Positions 1 through 13,540 of a stretch of 64,000 nucleotides of DNA are shown piece by piece. Numbering within the stretch: position 1 is the stretch's first letter; each line of letters opens with the position of its first letter. The DNA is from Cyclospora cayetanensis (lineage: Eukaryota > Apicomplexa > Conoidasida > Eucoccidiorida > Eimeriidae). Under the pieces are notes generated by a model, which saw only the letters and a list, made by a program, of their open reading frames with translations, searched no databases and was not told the DNA's origin. The position numbers and the translations under genes are program-made. The stretch covers positions 285,174-349,173 of the forward strand of contig NW_020312092.1 of NCBI RefSeq assembly GCF_002999335.1, in the 5' to 3' direction.

Positions 1-3000
1 TGCGTGCATGTGCGCTGGATGTGATGTAAAACTAGCTGTAAATGCTCAGAGTGCTTAGAGGGTGCAGCTATGCGCACACAAGCTATCCCTCTACCATAAT
101 GTTTGGATTTCTCGGGGGCGCGAGAAGGGGAAGGAGGGAGTTCTTTTGACACGCTCTCCAACTTTCTGTCAGTTTGTATTGAACGTGGAGACAACTTTCT
201 CCCTAGGTTGATCTTGGATGTGGTCTTACAAGCCTCGTGCCACCTGAGGGCAACGGTAGTGGCAGAATGAGGTGGCCTTCTCTGTTAGAGCAAGAGTCCT
301 CCGTATTCCCCTTGAGTAGGGTGGTAGTTTCGGCGTTCACTGAACAGAGTCTTGTCGGGACACAAGAGCAGCATTAATGCTTCTAATGCAAAGATGATGT
401 TGCATTTATTGCTTTGTGAAGGAGACATGTGCGTGTGAGTACTGCAGCTTGACGTTGGCTAATGCACTACGGTAGAGAGAAGAGAGATTCAGGCAGCGAA
501 TAAAGTCGAGAATCAGAGATTCTGACTAAAAATGCGATTGCAACCTTCCCTCTAAAGCTTTGCCAGGAAGGCGGCTCGCCACAAACCCAATACAGGGACT
601 ACTGGAAAGCTATTGAGTGCTCTTCCAAAAGAGCTTTCGTGTCTCCATAAACCTTGGTTTTGGGGTTTCGGCATGAGAAGATAGGGACAGCAAGAATGCC
701 CGTTGCTGGACTGTCCAAGCACTTCAGTGATTCACAGCTAGGTACGTATTTCCTTAAGAGTACACAAAATAACAACATTGATCTACTATGAATCCAACTG
801 TTGTCTCCTACTGCCACAATAGGAGAGCACCCGAACCAAGTAGCCAATTCTTTACCAATTCTTGAATCGAGGTAACTACTGTGACGCTTATGCATACTCT
901 AGCCCACTACACATGGGGTAGTTCCAAGGACTGCTGCTATTTTTGCATTTTGCTACGTTGTGTTCGTTCTGTTGCAAGCGTTGGGGCTGCCCACCGTGAT
1001 GGCCAATACGCCCGTAGACCTGTGATCTAGTCTGTTACAGCAATATCGTTGTTATCTTAACCCCCTTATGTTTACTTAGAATAAGATACGCTTTACTATG
1101 TAACTGGGTACTAGCAGATTTCGCCCTGTCTGGGACAAGAATCAAGGTATTCGCGACTAGGCTCCTATTGATGTATCTGTGTTTCGCGCAACTGTGTGTA
1201 CTGCATAGACCACTCCTGAGGTGCAGCGCGCTGCAGACTGCTTGTGCCTTTCGTCCAACGCCAGATTCCTATGGTTTTAGGGAAACGGATAATTCAGTCT
1301 TTTCTGACGGCGCGTAGGCGAGTCCCCACCACGTATCTAGTTTGTCGTAATGTTGCCGAACTCCGTATGAACAACAACTACAACATGATAAACATCCGTC
1401 TAAAATGCAATGCACGGGCCGTATGCGGTAGGCTTTCCCATTATCTGATCCGAAGACGCTGGGAATGACAAAGGCCTCATCGGCTCGAGGAGGCTGTGCG
1501 TATTTCCCCTGCCACTACACTGCTACCTGCCATTATTTATTACTACTGATAATGATATTCATGTTTTTAAAATCGACCTGAAATGAAAAATACGGCTGGG
1601 TAATTACTGCCTCATTTCACTTTTCATAGTTGGTGAGCTCTCATGGTGAGTGAAGAGCGCTTCTTTCCAGGCCTTAATTAATCTGTTCTTGGTTTGGTCA
1701 ACTTTAACTTGTGAAATAAGTCCGTCGGCTCTGCTTGATCAGTTTGATGGTTGCATTGGAGCCAGCCCTTCGAGGAGTTGCCCAAGTGTGTATCATGCTG
1801 TTTCGTTGAGTTAAACAACAATATCTGCGCCAGAGTATAGCTATACTAGCAGGATGCATCACTTAAATGGCCACAACTTTGGGCATTTGAGAAAGAGACA
1901 ATAACTCGTGAGCTGTATGGGGGATTACGTGCGGTAACTATTTGTTTTTCGTGAGAGATCACGCAATGCATGGACAAGCTAAGACCCATTTTCGGCTAAG
2001 CACTGTTGCAGATGACAGCTTGAGAGGTGGAAACATGATCTTCTACGCGCATTTGAGAGTGAAGCAGCGCATTGAAGTAATTTGTTAAGGGCACATGTTG
2101 CGGCTCTCCCAGGATATAGAAAACATGTAAAACAACCAAGCTACAAGCCACAAAAAGCTGGGGAATTTGTGTGTGGCCCTAATTCGACGCGCGGCTGTTA
2201 CATATCAGGAATGACCCGTTGTATCAGGCTCAAGGAGCAAACACCCCATTAGTGAAGGGAGTACCGTCTTTGGCGGGCAAGAAAAAGAGAATAGGCCGTT
2301 GCCAGCATAAGCGATATCCAATAAAAGCTTCCTCACGATAAATTGCGGTTTCATTTGAAGTCGGGGTGCTCCATATTTCTGGACCACGAATGCGACACTA
2401 ACAGTCAAATGCACTGAGAAAAGGTCAAGTTTTGCCTTCAAACCCTGAGCTTAGAATCCTCAGAATAATGCTCTCTGATTCTGAGCAGTGTGAATTTGCT
2501 TGCCTCAGAAAAAATAATCAGGAATCGTAGATGACCACGAACAGGCTCGAACATCGAGAAAATATATAAAGATTAGCAGAAGCCACTCTTGCCAATCGGC
2601 GGGGCGGGGGGCAAAGGAAAAATCAAGATACAACAGCAGAAAGATGGGGTAACAGTAATTAAATATCGCAGGACAGAAATGAGTGAAGGAGAAGAGAATC
2701 ATGAGCATTGATTCGATACATATGAATGGGTAAAGTGCCGCACACTAGGCGTCGTCCAATATTGAGCCTATTACTCCACTCTGTAACCACCACTCATCAA
2801 GTGCATGTGCTCCACGCGTTAGAACAGATATGCTAAAACATATAGAAATTGTCATCTTGGCATCGTGTCCCTTTCTTGTTCCTTTTTAAACCACGGTGGC
2901 CTGCCCCGTGGGGCCGACACTCCCGTACCCAAAGGGCACCGATTTAGCAGAGGAGTGTACTCCCATGGACAGTTGCCTCCTGATTCTTATTTGCCCATAT

Positions 3001-3404
3001 GTTTTTGCAAGTGCGTTTATCAAAGTAGGCAGCAATACCCCAATTTTCGATCTATATGTGTCTATGCACTCAGACGGTATCGGTGGGCTTTCCATTGTAA
3101 CGTGGATATCGATTTGTGCCTAAACGGAGGTGGTGTGTTTGCCAGTGCTTTTTGATCGGTTTATTTACATTTCCTCCCTCTACGGCTTTTTCAGCTATGC
3201 CTCAGTGCCACTGAGTGTCCGACTTTGCCAAAATCTTTCTGTCTTATGTTGGTCTAACCACATGCGTGTTCGTGCAAACCGCAGTGCCTCGAAACCTTCT
3301 CCCTTCGTTCATTCGGTTAATTTTCCTCAGCTTATCTGACTCTCGGCACCTGTACAGTATGGCTGCCTCTCCCTCAGGCTAAATAGAAGACAGGTAGCTG
3401 ACGC
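1..3404. other. No supported gene; AT-richer intergenic DNA
   Basis: Only short open frames occur here (longest about 98 codons, minus strand 599-895). None shows a recognisable motif, convincing splice sites or biased codon use. The stretch may hold the 5' region of the CacyBP-like gene that starts at 3405. I see no RNA gene or repeat array. Confidence 0.5.
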
Positions 3405-5605
3405 ATGCAAAGTGCAAGGACAACGCCAGTTGCGCACAAAGCCATTGAAACACCTACAGGGACGATCATAAATCAGAAAATGGACTCTAAGGAGGAAATG
3501 CGTCTCGACCTGGAGGAGCTGGCTTCATTTCTCAAGACTTCAAAGCGAGCTTCAGTCAGCCGATTGCTGAGCGAGCAGTGCCAAAGGCTTAGGGATCAGA
3601 TTCAAGAGGTAACCCGCCCTGAGTCCCCATTTGTAGAAAGTGGAGGCAGCGCATAATGTATCAAGTATCGTATACAGACTGCAGGCAGCCGGTGGTCTTC
3701 TTGGTCTATGCCCCGTCACTTTCCTGCCTTAGTTCCAGCTTTTACGAGTATGCTGTAGCCTCATTTCTTCTGTTCTTCTGGCCTTTACATGCTTTGCACA
3801 GATAGAGCGGATACAGGAAAGCGCTGCACAGGCTCCTTTATCTGTAGAGGTTAGCTCGGCACTGCAGATATTTCAGTTGACGAATGTACACTCCTCTAAA
3901 CCTAGCAACGTAGGGCTAGTCGTCTTGGGTAATCATGACTGTAACACACTTGCGACACGATTTCAGCAATGCTACGCCGATCGCGAAAGCCCAGTCAGAA
4001 AGGATAATTTTAAACGCTTTAAAACGGCAGTGGTGTTGTTACATATCTGTGATTAGGTAAAGGGCCAAGAAAAGCGACAAGACCCACCTGCTTGCTGGGT
4101 TATCCACAGCTAGCATTTAGGGTTAGGGGCTAGAGCGACGAATTGAGGCGTGAGGTATGTGCTGTCTGCGTCCATACGCACTTGAAGGTCTTCAATACCA
4201 TCGACAGATTTGCATGGGACCAAACCCCTCAGTTCGTCAAGTGAGCGCAGCATCTATCTACTACTGGTCTTGGATTAGATTACAGAGCTCCTTTGTAGAT
4301 TTTTTACGACGAGAGGATGGAAATAACAAAAAGCCGCTAAAGAGGTTTGCGGATGTTTTGGCGGTCTGCTTTGAGCTTCTTTTAGGGTGTATGTGGAGCT
4401 GGAGGGCCTGGCGTCCGTTCGCCCTGAAGAAGCATCTGCTCACTTCGAAGAGCACAGTGCAGAATTCGTTGTATGCCGAACCAAAGATCACCCTCTGCAC
4501 ATGCAGTTAAGGCCAAGCACTGGAATACGCATGCCTAATTAAGAGCAAGGCCAGGACTGCCAGACGGCCTGGGGTCCCAGCCTCGGTAGATATTGAGACA
4601 GCTATGTCTGCACCCTTACTTATTCCGCAGGTGCGGAATTTAAAGCAGAAGAATTACTCTTTAAAGTTCCAGCCGCTACACGCTCCTATCGATGTGAAGA
4701 GTAAGACAAGGTCATAGTCCCTCCTTGCCTTCGCTTCAGCCTGGGGTTTAGCGCTTACGGTAGTGAGCCCTGAGTTTGAAGTCTAGGGTGTGAGGATTGC
4801 AACACAGCAAGGGTCATGAGGTGATTGCAGGTATGTGGGGTGAATATTCATAAAGTTACATGTCAAACAACAGGGGGCTCAATGTACAGCCTGAGGCCTT
4901 CACTCCTACAGTGAATGTGACCAACTATGCTCTCCGTGCTTCTTTGGTGTGCTTAGAATCAAATTTTTCAATTAAACGCAACACCGCGACTCTGCGTTTA
5001 GCTAAGGTGCGCACTTCGCAAACCCCAGAACGCGAGGGACAGACAAACGGATCCCGTGTCGGCTGAAGTCGCCAATTCTGATATGTGCGCGAAATTGAAT
5101 TCACCAGAGTTGCCTGGTTACGGGTTGAGTCTAGACGGGTCAGCGCACTAAGCCAGCTGTCAGTGCTTAGGATAAGGAACTGGGTTTTTCGTTCAGCTCC
5201 GCCCCGGCGAGCACTGGGAGTCGATCGCCAAAATAGCTCATCAAAACGTGATTCCAAAGCCAGACCTCTCATCAGACCCTTCGCAGTCCATAATGAGCAT
5301 GATGAAGAGCCTCTACGATCAGGTAGCTTGTCATTTTTGTCGCTTGCCCACCCCGAGCCATCAATCAAGTCGCTTGGGTTTTAGGCTCATAAGTGCTCTT
5401 GACGTGTTGCCTCCCGTGCCCTTCTTGCATATCCATATATACCCATATACGACGACCCGCATAATCCTCCCCTCCGTCCGTCTCCCCGCATAACGCGTTC
5501 TCCATCTATGATGTAGGCGCTTCTTTCCAGCCTTGCAAGCGCTGCCTTTTGTGTCCTCAGGGTGACAGCGAAATGAAGAGAACAATTGCCAAGGCATGGG
5601 TATAG
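3405..5605 (+). CDS. CACYBP: CacyBP/SIP-like protein (calcyclin/Siah-interacting, CS and SGS domains)
   Basis: Eight exons join in frame: 3405-3608, 3802-3849, 4188-4240, 4386-4470, 4631-4700, 4957-5006, 5197-5322 and 5561-5605, total 681 nt and 226 aa (human CacyBP is about 228 aa). All introns are GT-AG. The N-terminal helical hairpin starts at a second in-frame Met (3480, MDSKEEMRLDLEEL), which aligns better with the family start. The central CS domain carries the RFAWDQTPQFVKVYVELEG strand pair and the KQKNYSLKF strand. The C-terminal SGS-like part has EHWESIAKI, DPSQSIMSMMKSLYD and GDSEMKRTIAKAW. CacyBP proteins bridge Siah1/Skp1 ubiquitin ligase parts and bind S100 proteins in animals; the role in a protist is inferred. 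The protein ends one residue after KAW, before the tail present in animal homologues. The start choice (3405 or 3480) is open. Family call is strong. Confidence 0.88.
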
Positions 5606-6370
5606 CCTCACCCCCGACGTCCTCCCAATGCCCTTCCCAGTTGTGCCTGTCAACCATACGCTTTTGCTACCCCTTTTCTGCAAGTCGAGACCCCGCACTA
5701 CAGTGAACGTCTCCAAGTCAGCTACCCTCAAAGAGCGCCCCTATGTCATGCGCCGATTTAATTGACGTTTCCGCGGCTGTCTTCCCTGGAGCTGTGTGCA
5801 GACCGAGTCCCAAGAAAGAAAGGTGAAGGGGTCGTTCGCCGATGACGGGATATTCTAAGCCCTTCGAAAGGCGATACAGGGAAAAATGGTCACGGAAAAA
5901 GGTGATGATGATGCAGGTATAGGTAAACACCCGTAGATGAGAATGGGTGGGAAGCGAGATTTCACGCGTTGACACAATCAGCGCCTGTTTCGCCTATCTG
6001 TACCCCCCCTGTCTCGTCTGTTCCGGTATTCGCCCTGGCTGAGCTCGCTTGCTCTACGCTGCAGAGCTATAGCACCTACACTACACACCGGAAAAGGAAT
6101 TTCCGTGCTACTTGGATTTAAACCACTCCTCGTCATTTTATGCAATGCGGGCTTATAAAGGAGTAGGCAGCTAAGTCCCTATACATACTTTTGTTCAAAA
6201 TCTACAACTGGCAAACCATACGACGAATTACGAGCCTGTTGGAATAAAGCACTTGAGAAGCGCCTGGGAGCGATAAGAATGCTAGCCCAACTGTTCCTCA
6301 GTAAACACGCCCGCAGCGCGCCGCGTCACATTCAACTGTTGTTGTAGCATCTGCACTAACTGCAGCTGCT
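5606..6370. other. Convergent 3' intergenic region
   Basis: This lies between the stop codons of the CacyBP-like gene (+) and RPS15 (-). It should contain both 3' UTRs. The open frames here look like chance; no RNA gene or repeat array was seen. Confidence 0.5.
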
Positions 6371-7020
6371 TTACTTTAGAGGAATGAAACGAGAAGAGTG
6401 TGTAGCGCCAATGCCCGGCTTTCCGTGGCGCACGGGCTTGTAGCTCATTGAAAACTCTCCGAGGTAGTAGCCAACCATCTCTGGCTGAACACAAGCAACA
6501 AATGCATGCCCAAGCAAATGCCCACTAATCGAAATCACAAGAAAGCAAGGACCCTCAGCAAATACTGGCGGAATGGGACACGAAGGCCGCATGGCTCCCC
6601 GAAGCGCAGTGCCTGTGTGGAAGCGCACACCGTACCTCTCGCCGTCCCATCTATTTGCTGCTTCTGCATCGTAATCCTCCTCCCTAATTCTCTTACCTTA
6701 ATTTCTACATTGATGAACTGCTTGCCGTTGTAGATTCCAATTACCGAGCCGATCATCTCCGGCACCACCACGACATTCCTGAGATGAGTATTGACAACAG
6801 GCGGCTTCTCTCCATAAGGCAGGTGCTTCTTCGCATTTCTCAACTTGTTCATCAAAGGCAGAGCCTTCATGTTGATCCCCCTGCTAAACTTTCTCCTCTG
6901 CCGAGCCCTGAGCAAATCGACGAGCTTGTCCAGGGGAAGCGTCACCAGCTTTTCTAGGTCTACGCCCCTGTAGGAGAACGTGCGGAACGTCCTCTTGCGG
7001 GGTGCCGACGCGTCTTCCGC
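6371..7020 (-). CDS. RPS15: 40S ribosomal protein S15 (uS19), first exon not placed
   Basis: Two exons, 6697-7020 and 6371-6484, join at a phase-0 GTAAGA...CAG intron to give 145 residues. They cover the family from [19 protein letters not shown] through [30 protein letters not shown] and YNGKQF to the invariant C-terminus HSSRFIPLK and a TAA stop. Eukaryotic uS19 is about 145-153 aa, so the piece is nearly complete. uS19 sits in the head of the small subunit, and its C-terminal tail reaches toward the decoding centre. The large exon begins after a TTTAG acceptor in phase 0 and has no usable ATG before the conserved body, so the initiator Met lies on a tiny upstream exon. Candidates are ATG-GT at about 7446 and ATGTTG-GT at about 7090; neither is proven. 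Confidence 0.93.
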
Positions 7021-10000
7021 CTAAACGCAAGCATGTATAACGAACATGAAAAATCAGATGCCACAGGATGGAAAACACCTGTACCAACATAACTATCGAT
7101 TACTAGAGCGGGAGACGGGATGATCAAAGAGCCATGCCGATATCAGAGAAGAAACCCCAAGAGGTATATAGCGAAAGAAAGCACAATAGAATGGGAATTA
7201 GAAGTGAACCCTGGAAAATAAAAAGGAGAATACGGCAGAAGAATGGCATGAGTGGAGGCGAGTTTGACCGGGTCCAGGAGCTTCACTGCCTAGAGTGACG
7301 TCAATTGCGTCCGATCCCGTCGCAATACCAAACTTTCTCTACAGAAAAAGATTGAGATGAAGGCAGAAAGATGGAGAGCTGCGTGGCGTCAGCCGAAACA
7401 ACGCAGAGGAAGATGGGGGACGGCAGGAGGGGAGAAAAAACGCACCATTTTTGCTGAAGGGAGAAATGAGCAGACGCGAAGGAAGAAAGAGAGGAATTAT
7501 TACTATCGGTCTCCCTGCAAACCCTACAACAAACCACCAAGACTTCAAAAGCTGAAACTTTGAAACCAATAGCCCCGCAGCCTCTTTCCGCATTTACGGG
7601 TCTGGGGAGAGCCAGCCCTAACCCCACGGCCAATGACACTTCGGTCAAATTCTCGCCTTACCGGTGGCCCCTTGCAATTGTATAAATATCATTCCCTAAT
7701 ACTTTATGCCGACTTTGGTCTATTTGTATAATTCAAACGCACAGGCAGAGGGGTCTCCTCTCTCCCAGGCCCTCGTGTGTGGGGACGGGTCCTCTCCTGC
7801 ATGCAGACAAGACACTAAATGCTTTCGAAGCTCATTATGCTCCCTAAACAGCTTCTACTTGGCCAGAAAAGCATGCAAGGTCATCTACCTGAAAGTGTGC
7901 TGTTTTGTGGTATCGTCACGTACACTTCCCATAATTGCCGTCGTTTAGCCAGAGACAGGTTAAGGCTGATTAGCTCTGGATTGCTCATAGTGGGCTGCGT
8001 TCCTCTGTTCTGCATTGAAATACAAATACTGCAGCTATCCCTGTGGATACCACAGCATAGATACTTGGGTGCTCGTAGCTTGAAGCATAGTGTAACGCTC
8101 CATTGTAGGCTTCCGTAGGGCGACACCTAGCTCCAGACGCGATACAAACTTGTTTGGAAGCTGTTGATTAATTTACTAATATTCTCCCACCCTCTTGTGC
8201 CCAGTCATCTAAGGACTCCAGCACCAGGGCAGCGGGATAACTAGGGTGTGCGCAACCGTACCCTCAAGCCCTATTAGCATTCATTGCTAATTGCACACAG
8301 CGCATACGCGGAGAACATTGCGTGTATCTGTATTGGACCAGCAGTACCTAGCAACATTAAAGGTAAACGAGCAGCCAAGCACGTAATTTAATGCTCTACC
8401 AGTTCTTAGTCCCACATAGCGTTAAAAATCTTCATTTTTGTCAGACCCCTGACGTGCTCCCCTCACATGAAAGCCAGGCTATCCTGTTTTGCACCTGTAC
8501 ATCGAAACCAGCTGCATACAGTCAAGCGAAAGCTTTACCGACCTAGCACCACTCCCAGGCAGACAAATACGCGAAAAAATCGAAAATGAGAAGACAGAAG
8601 GCAGATCAACCGGTATAAATTGAAGGAAAGGACACACACTAGCCCACAACGCATGAAAGACAGAATTACCATAAACGCGGAGGCACGAGTGCTTGTTGTC
8701 TTCGGATCGCTTGAAGGTGTGAGCTTTCTGTAACACAAAATCAGAAGATCTCAAAAATATGTAAAGGAAGGTAAAATGCACACTAGCGCAGCAGTGACTT
8801 CGCGCCTCATAGGGGAACGTTTGCACGCTGATTCAGCTAGCACATGCAGCACAGCCGATTTTCATGCTTCAGCAAAAGCAAATGGCAAAGTCTAAGGACA
8901 AGATACCTTACAGTGACTGAGCATAGATCTGAGTGTACAGGACACCTTGCCAGCAGTAACTTCCAACCTTTGGAAGAACTATCTTGGGTTGAGTCAACTA
9001 TTTCAGGCAGAGCATGCGCTTAGAAATGATAATTAGAAAGGGCCGCGAGAATCTCTGTCCATGGAGAATGGCACTGTGAGCCCAAAAGAAGTGCGAATTC
9101 CCTCTAAGGCAGATAGACTGCGACTGCTCCTCCTTCACTCACTGAGGCTGGTATTTCCAACGACGATTCCCTAAAATATCCTTTCTAGTGTGCCCTTGGC
9201 ACTTGATAGTCTCAGCATCCAGCACTTTGCTGACTTTGCTAAGCAAGTGACTAGCGTGGAGGTGAAGAATTCACAGGGAGCCGAAAACCTTTGGTGAGTT
9301 TTTCAAGATCTTAAAAGGCCAGTATTGATGGCGATGTCGCACGCCCACCCTATAGGGCAGCCGAAACAGTAATAAAGGCCAGTAATTTGTGAGAAAATTG
9401 CAGATGCTCCTAGCCGGCCTGCGATCAGTTTCTTCTTTGGCTCACCTTCTGGTGGACCTCGTAATATTTGTCGGCTTATTAGGATTAAACATGTATGTTG
9501 TAGATCGCAGCAAACAGCCCCTTATCCGAAATCCATGCAATTCTTTCTTGATCTGTGTGCATGCATTGGCATGCACTAGGCAGCTGGTTTCTTGCTACCC
9601 CTTCGCCAAGGGTGGCTTCTGATTCTGGGCCACTAGGTTTTGGGCTTACATCCGAGAACAGTTCCTTAATGCAGAGCAAGGATGCGGGAGTGCAACGAAT
9701 ACACTAGTTTGCTGGTGTAAGATAAAAGCTCTAAGCACAGGGAAGATAATTTGACCAAAGAATTGAGCTTTTGTTAGCACAGAGTCGCAAATACTGCGGA
9801 TGCCTACAGTCATGTACTCCGGTTGCCCATCTGGCTCGGAATGGCTCGTACTGGTCACATTGTAGTCGATTTGTATGCAGAACCTAAACGCACGCCAAAA
9901 TGCACTAACGAACTTTGGAAACTTGTAGGCTTCGCTGCTTTAGGGAATTCTGTGGGGCATTCATACATGAGTGGGCAATATCATTAACCACGACAAAGCT

Positions 10001-12457
10001 GAAGCAAGGGAGAAAGTCGAATTATTCGCTAAGTCTACCAATAACGATGTAGATGCTGTTCCGGCCCTTGACTTCTGGCATTCCGACAATACAGTTCATG
10101 GCCAGCGGAACTTAAATTCTTTGAAAGTCTAGAAGGCCTTGCAGAAGTACGGATCCAGCAGATATGCACAGTTTCGGCTGCTGACGACGGGAACATAACG
10201 ATGCATACTCATCTGTCGCACGACACATCCCAGTCCGTCAGAAAGACCGTGAGAGCTCTTCAACACTGGTGTGCATCCAACTATTGCCCGCAAGAACATT
10301 GCCAATAGCATTTCGCGAGCGGCAATGCAGCGTGCAGATGGAACGTTCGACAGGTGGAATCCTCGCTATGCTCTGAACATCAGCAGGCCAACCTTTAGCC
10401 GCTAATGCCTCAGCCTTTCGTCATTATGAATATGGCGATAGTTGCGGATGTGTGTGTGCCAAATACACACGCCTCACAAAATTCTGAGATAATCCGTGAA
10501 CCATCTTAAACAAGAGCGGTCGCCCCGCACAATCGTGAATCGCTGAGGCATCGAAAGAGCACATTTGCGCCCTTGTTGTAGGTGCCCCTCATCTATTTCA
10601 CCGTGGAGTCGTGCAGTAGGAGGCATTCAAACCAGCTAAGAGGGCTAGAATTATCAGTGTCCCGAATACTTCTCACAAGGGATGCCGCATGTGGTCTTCT
10701 CCTTGTAGGGAATACCGCTGCTCGGCTTCTTTGAAGCAATGAGAATAATACGCAATGATTTTATGCACTGGACAGTTTGTAGCTATTGGGAGAGAGAGCA
10801 CCTGTAGCTTTTGTTGCTAGGAAGATATGGTACTAGTAGAAAGGCTTTAAAAGTACCGAAGGAGTTGTATGGCAGCCCACGAGCTTTCCTGCTGCCGCAT
10901 GAGCCTTCTCTGACGGAATCCCACGCTGCATTCTATTAGGTAGTTTAGTCAAGAAAGCATCAACCCGAGCAAAACGAGGAAGCAAATATGGGTAATAAGA
11001 TGCAAGCCCGCATAAAACCTCGCGCTTTTCCTACCTGTACCTGGCGATAGAGGCCATTGATTGCTTCAAATTTTGCCGGATCTGGCTCATTTTATAGAGC
11101 CAAGCGCGAAATGACAGGAAGTTGATTGCCCTCTTGAAAACGAGCACCTGCATGCCTTCGCACAATACTGCTCGCCCCGCGGCCGCTCAAGCGCATGCCA
11201 TAGATTTTGGTGCTGGTTTTAGATATTTCGGGTGAGAGAGTCATACGATTCTCGTTGATAAGGCCATTAAAGCGTCTGAGTCCATTGCCTTTGCATTTTG
11301 GCTGGGCACTCGACAAGTGTAACAGCATGCAAATATGCGTAAGCTTACCAGTGCGAGTATATAACGCCGTTTGTGTGCCTGTCACCAGGGTGAACGGCGT
11401 TTTGTAAAGAAGTGTATGTGGAATCCAATGCGGACCGGAGTGTCTCTCCGTGTAACCTGTCAAAAACTCCACCAGTATTAGGCACGAGCAGCTATTGCTT
11501 GGCATTGATCTTGTACCAGTGCTTAAACTTAAAGCACATGCAACACTTTCCTTTCTTTTTGGCACCAACAGTGCGTTATGCTCAAATGTGCTGACCTATT
11601 CCTGCATTGTGCCCCTTTGCGGCAATAAATCCGGCTGCCACTTAAGCTGCTCTTCATGCTGCGGAGGCTTTCGATTCCTCGCATCAGCCTAGAGTTGACC
11701 CAGGGATTAGTTCATTACGGGTTGATCGGCAACTGACAAGTGATAAACCTGCTGGCAGTTTTTCACTATTTAGTACATCTGTGAATTTCCCTTGATATTT
11801 CCCATTCCACCTGTTCGTCGGCTGAAATTTCAGCAGAATCAATGAAAAACTTATTGCAGAGCCCATAAGACCGGATACATGCTCAGAACCCTCTTTTCTT
11901 ACTGCACTACCGGCGGCAGAATGACTCTCCCCTACCTTGCTGACGCACTGACTCCACTCAGCTCACCACAGATTAGCTGAGCATTGCTGAGACCAAACTC
12001 TGCTTCTTCTTAGCGCTTCCCAGCACGCTAACTTTGAGAGGGCGCAGCTGAGGCCTATGCGCCCCTTCTCGAAAGTCCCTAAATGCATACTGAGGATTGC
12101 ACAATGGCGCACTGGTCCAGTATACAAGTAACGGACCAGTCTGATAAGGCCCAAATTCCAACTTGAAATAGTTTTGAACCACCGTGAATTTTGTCACTGA
12201 TCAGCAACCCTGGATTTCACGGACGGCGCTGCCGGGTACACAGGCAGATTGTCTTTTTACATCATGCCCGCGAATTGCGGATCCACTTGTCACTCAGTTT
12301 TAAGCAAAGTTGGCAATTCTCAACCTTTAGTGTGAGCTAACGTGGGCGCAGGATTCACCCCGTTTTTTGGCCTCCATATTTGGCCATATACCCTACGCTC
12401 CCATTTATTGTTCCACAACTCGCGGGTGGGTTTACCCTTTCTTTGAGCCCTCTTTAC
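7021..12457. other. Gene-poor AT-richer tract with RPS15 5' region
   Basis: The first 600 bases must contain the RPS15 promoter, first exon and intron. Beyond that I find only short or motif-less frames: minus 8479-8826 (115 codons), plus 9389-9622, and minus 11092-11568 (158 codons, the longest). None has a family signature, and I cannot chain them with good splice sites. No tRNA-like cloverleaf or tandem array was noticed. Confidence 0.4.
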
Positions 12458-12554
12458 CTGCCCAGCAACCAATTTCGCCAGACCCAAATCCCGTTGCTCA
12501 AGTTCTTTGACCTTTTGTATGCGCATGAATTCCAGTATTGTGTGACCCCGCTTT
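12458..12554 (-). CDS. Possible isolated internal exon, unknown protein
   Basis: A short minus-strand frame encodes an amphipathic helix-like stretch (HTILEFMRIQKVKELEQRDL, then GLAKLVAGQ) and ends exactly at a CAG|GTAAAG donor. A weak acceptor (CTGTAAG) lies upstream. I could not connect it to other exons, and it could be chance. The family is not recognised. Confidence 0.2.
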
Positions 12555-13540
12555 CTTACAGTAGAAGCGAGGCCTAAAGTTCCTTCGGCACGTTCTCCTG
12601 AAACACTCCATGCAAGGTCTTGGGAGGGAGGCACTTCACTAAAGACTAAACATAAACATGATATAAAGCTATTAAGTGTCTTTCCGAATGATTTCCCGCC
12701 CATCCTTACCCTTAGTTTTCGCGATCTCGGTACGAGGGGAGTCTAACCGCTAGAGTGCGCACAGCTGTACCTTTTTTAGAACTCTGAACACTCACAACTA
12801 GCTGCGCAGCGTCTAGCACTAGCGCACCCAACAGTGCATCGTGATGTAGCGAGCTGACACTACTCTGCGAAAATCAAGACGAACAGGCAAACCAAGTAGT
12901 GGATTCCTTGCTCACTCTCAATTTAATATAACGAGCCTGGCAGGAAGCGCTTACGTGTTGCTTTGCCCGTTGCAGGCAGCGAGGAACGCCAAGCTGCGCA
13001 TAGGGAGTAAGCTGCTATGCACAAACAGCTAGACCGCGCTCCATTAGCACAAAAGCTAAGCAGTAATACACATTAGCTACGTGGAAGAACTGGACAGAAG
13101 CAGGAAAAGATTTCATATTGTCTAAGTGCCCCAGCTATTGAGCACAGATACCAGACGCAGAGTCACAACTTTGCATCTCTCACTCTCCCAAATTAGCTCT
13201 TGTAATTAGATTTAAATGGTCGTTAAGTACATGATTAAGACTTGTGGAGCTGGCTCATGGACACTAGCTGAGGGGACTGATGTGCCTAGAGTGCCTTGCT
13301 CTTCAGATCTGGGTAGTTCTGCCCCAGGGAGATGTCAGGTTTCCAGAAGCAACGGAGATAGTATACCACCTACTCCCAGAGCCCAAGCTCCAGATTATGA
13401 CTTGTAACTCGCTAGGCATAAGAAGGGAATCCTTGAGAGGGTTTTACTATCTTGTAGATCAGGACAGATCCTGTGAGATGTGAACCCAGCTCAGAGCATG
13501 GACTTTGATCAGCTGGCTCCAAACCACGACCGTGAGAGCT

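Noticed and set aside
4118..4133. Telomere-like TTTAGGGTTAGGGG
   Set aside because: Only two imperfect units occur inside an intron of the CacyBP-like gene; a real interstitial telomere tract would have many tandem copies.
7301..7648. Minus ORF of 115 codons upstream of RPS15
   Set aside because: No motif, and it overlaps the expected 5' UTR and first intron of RPS15.
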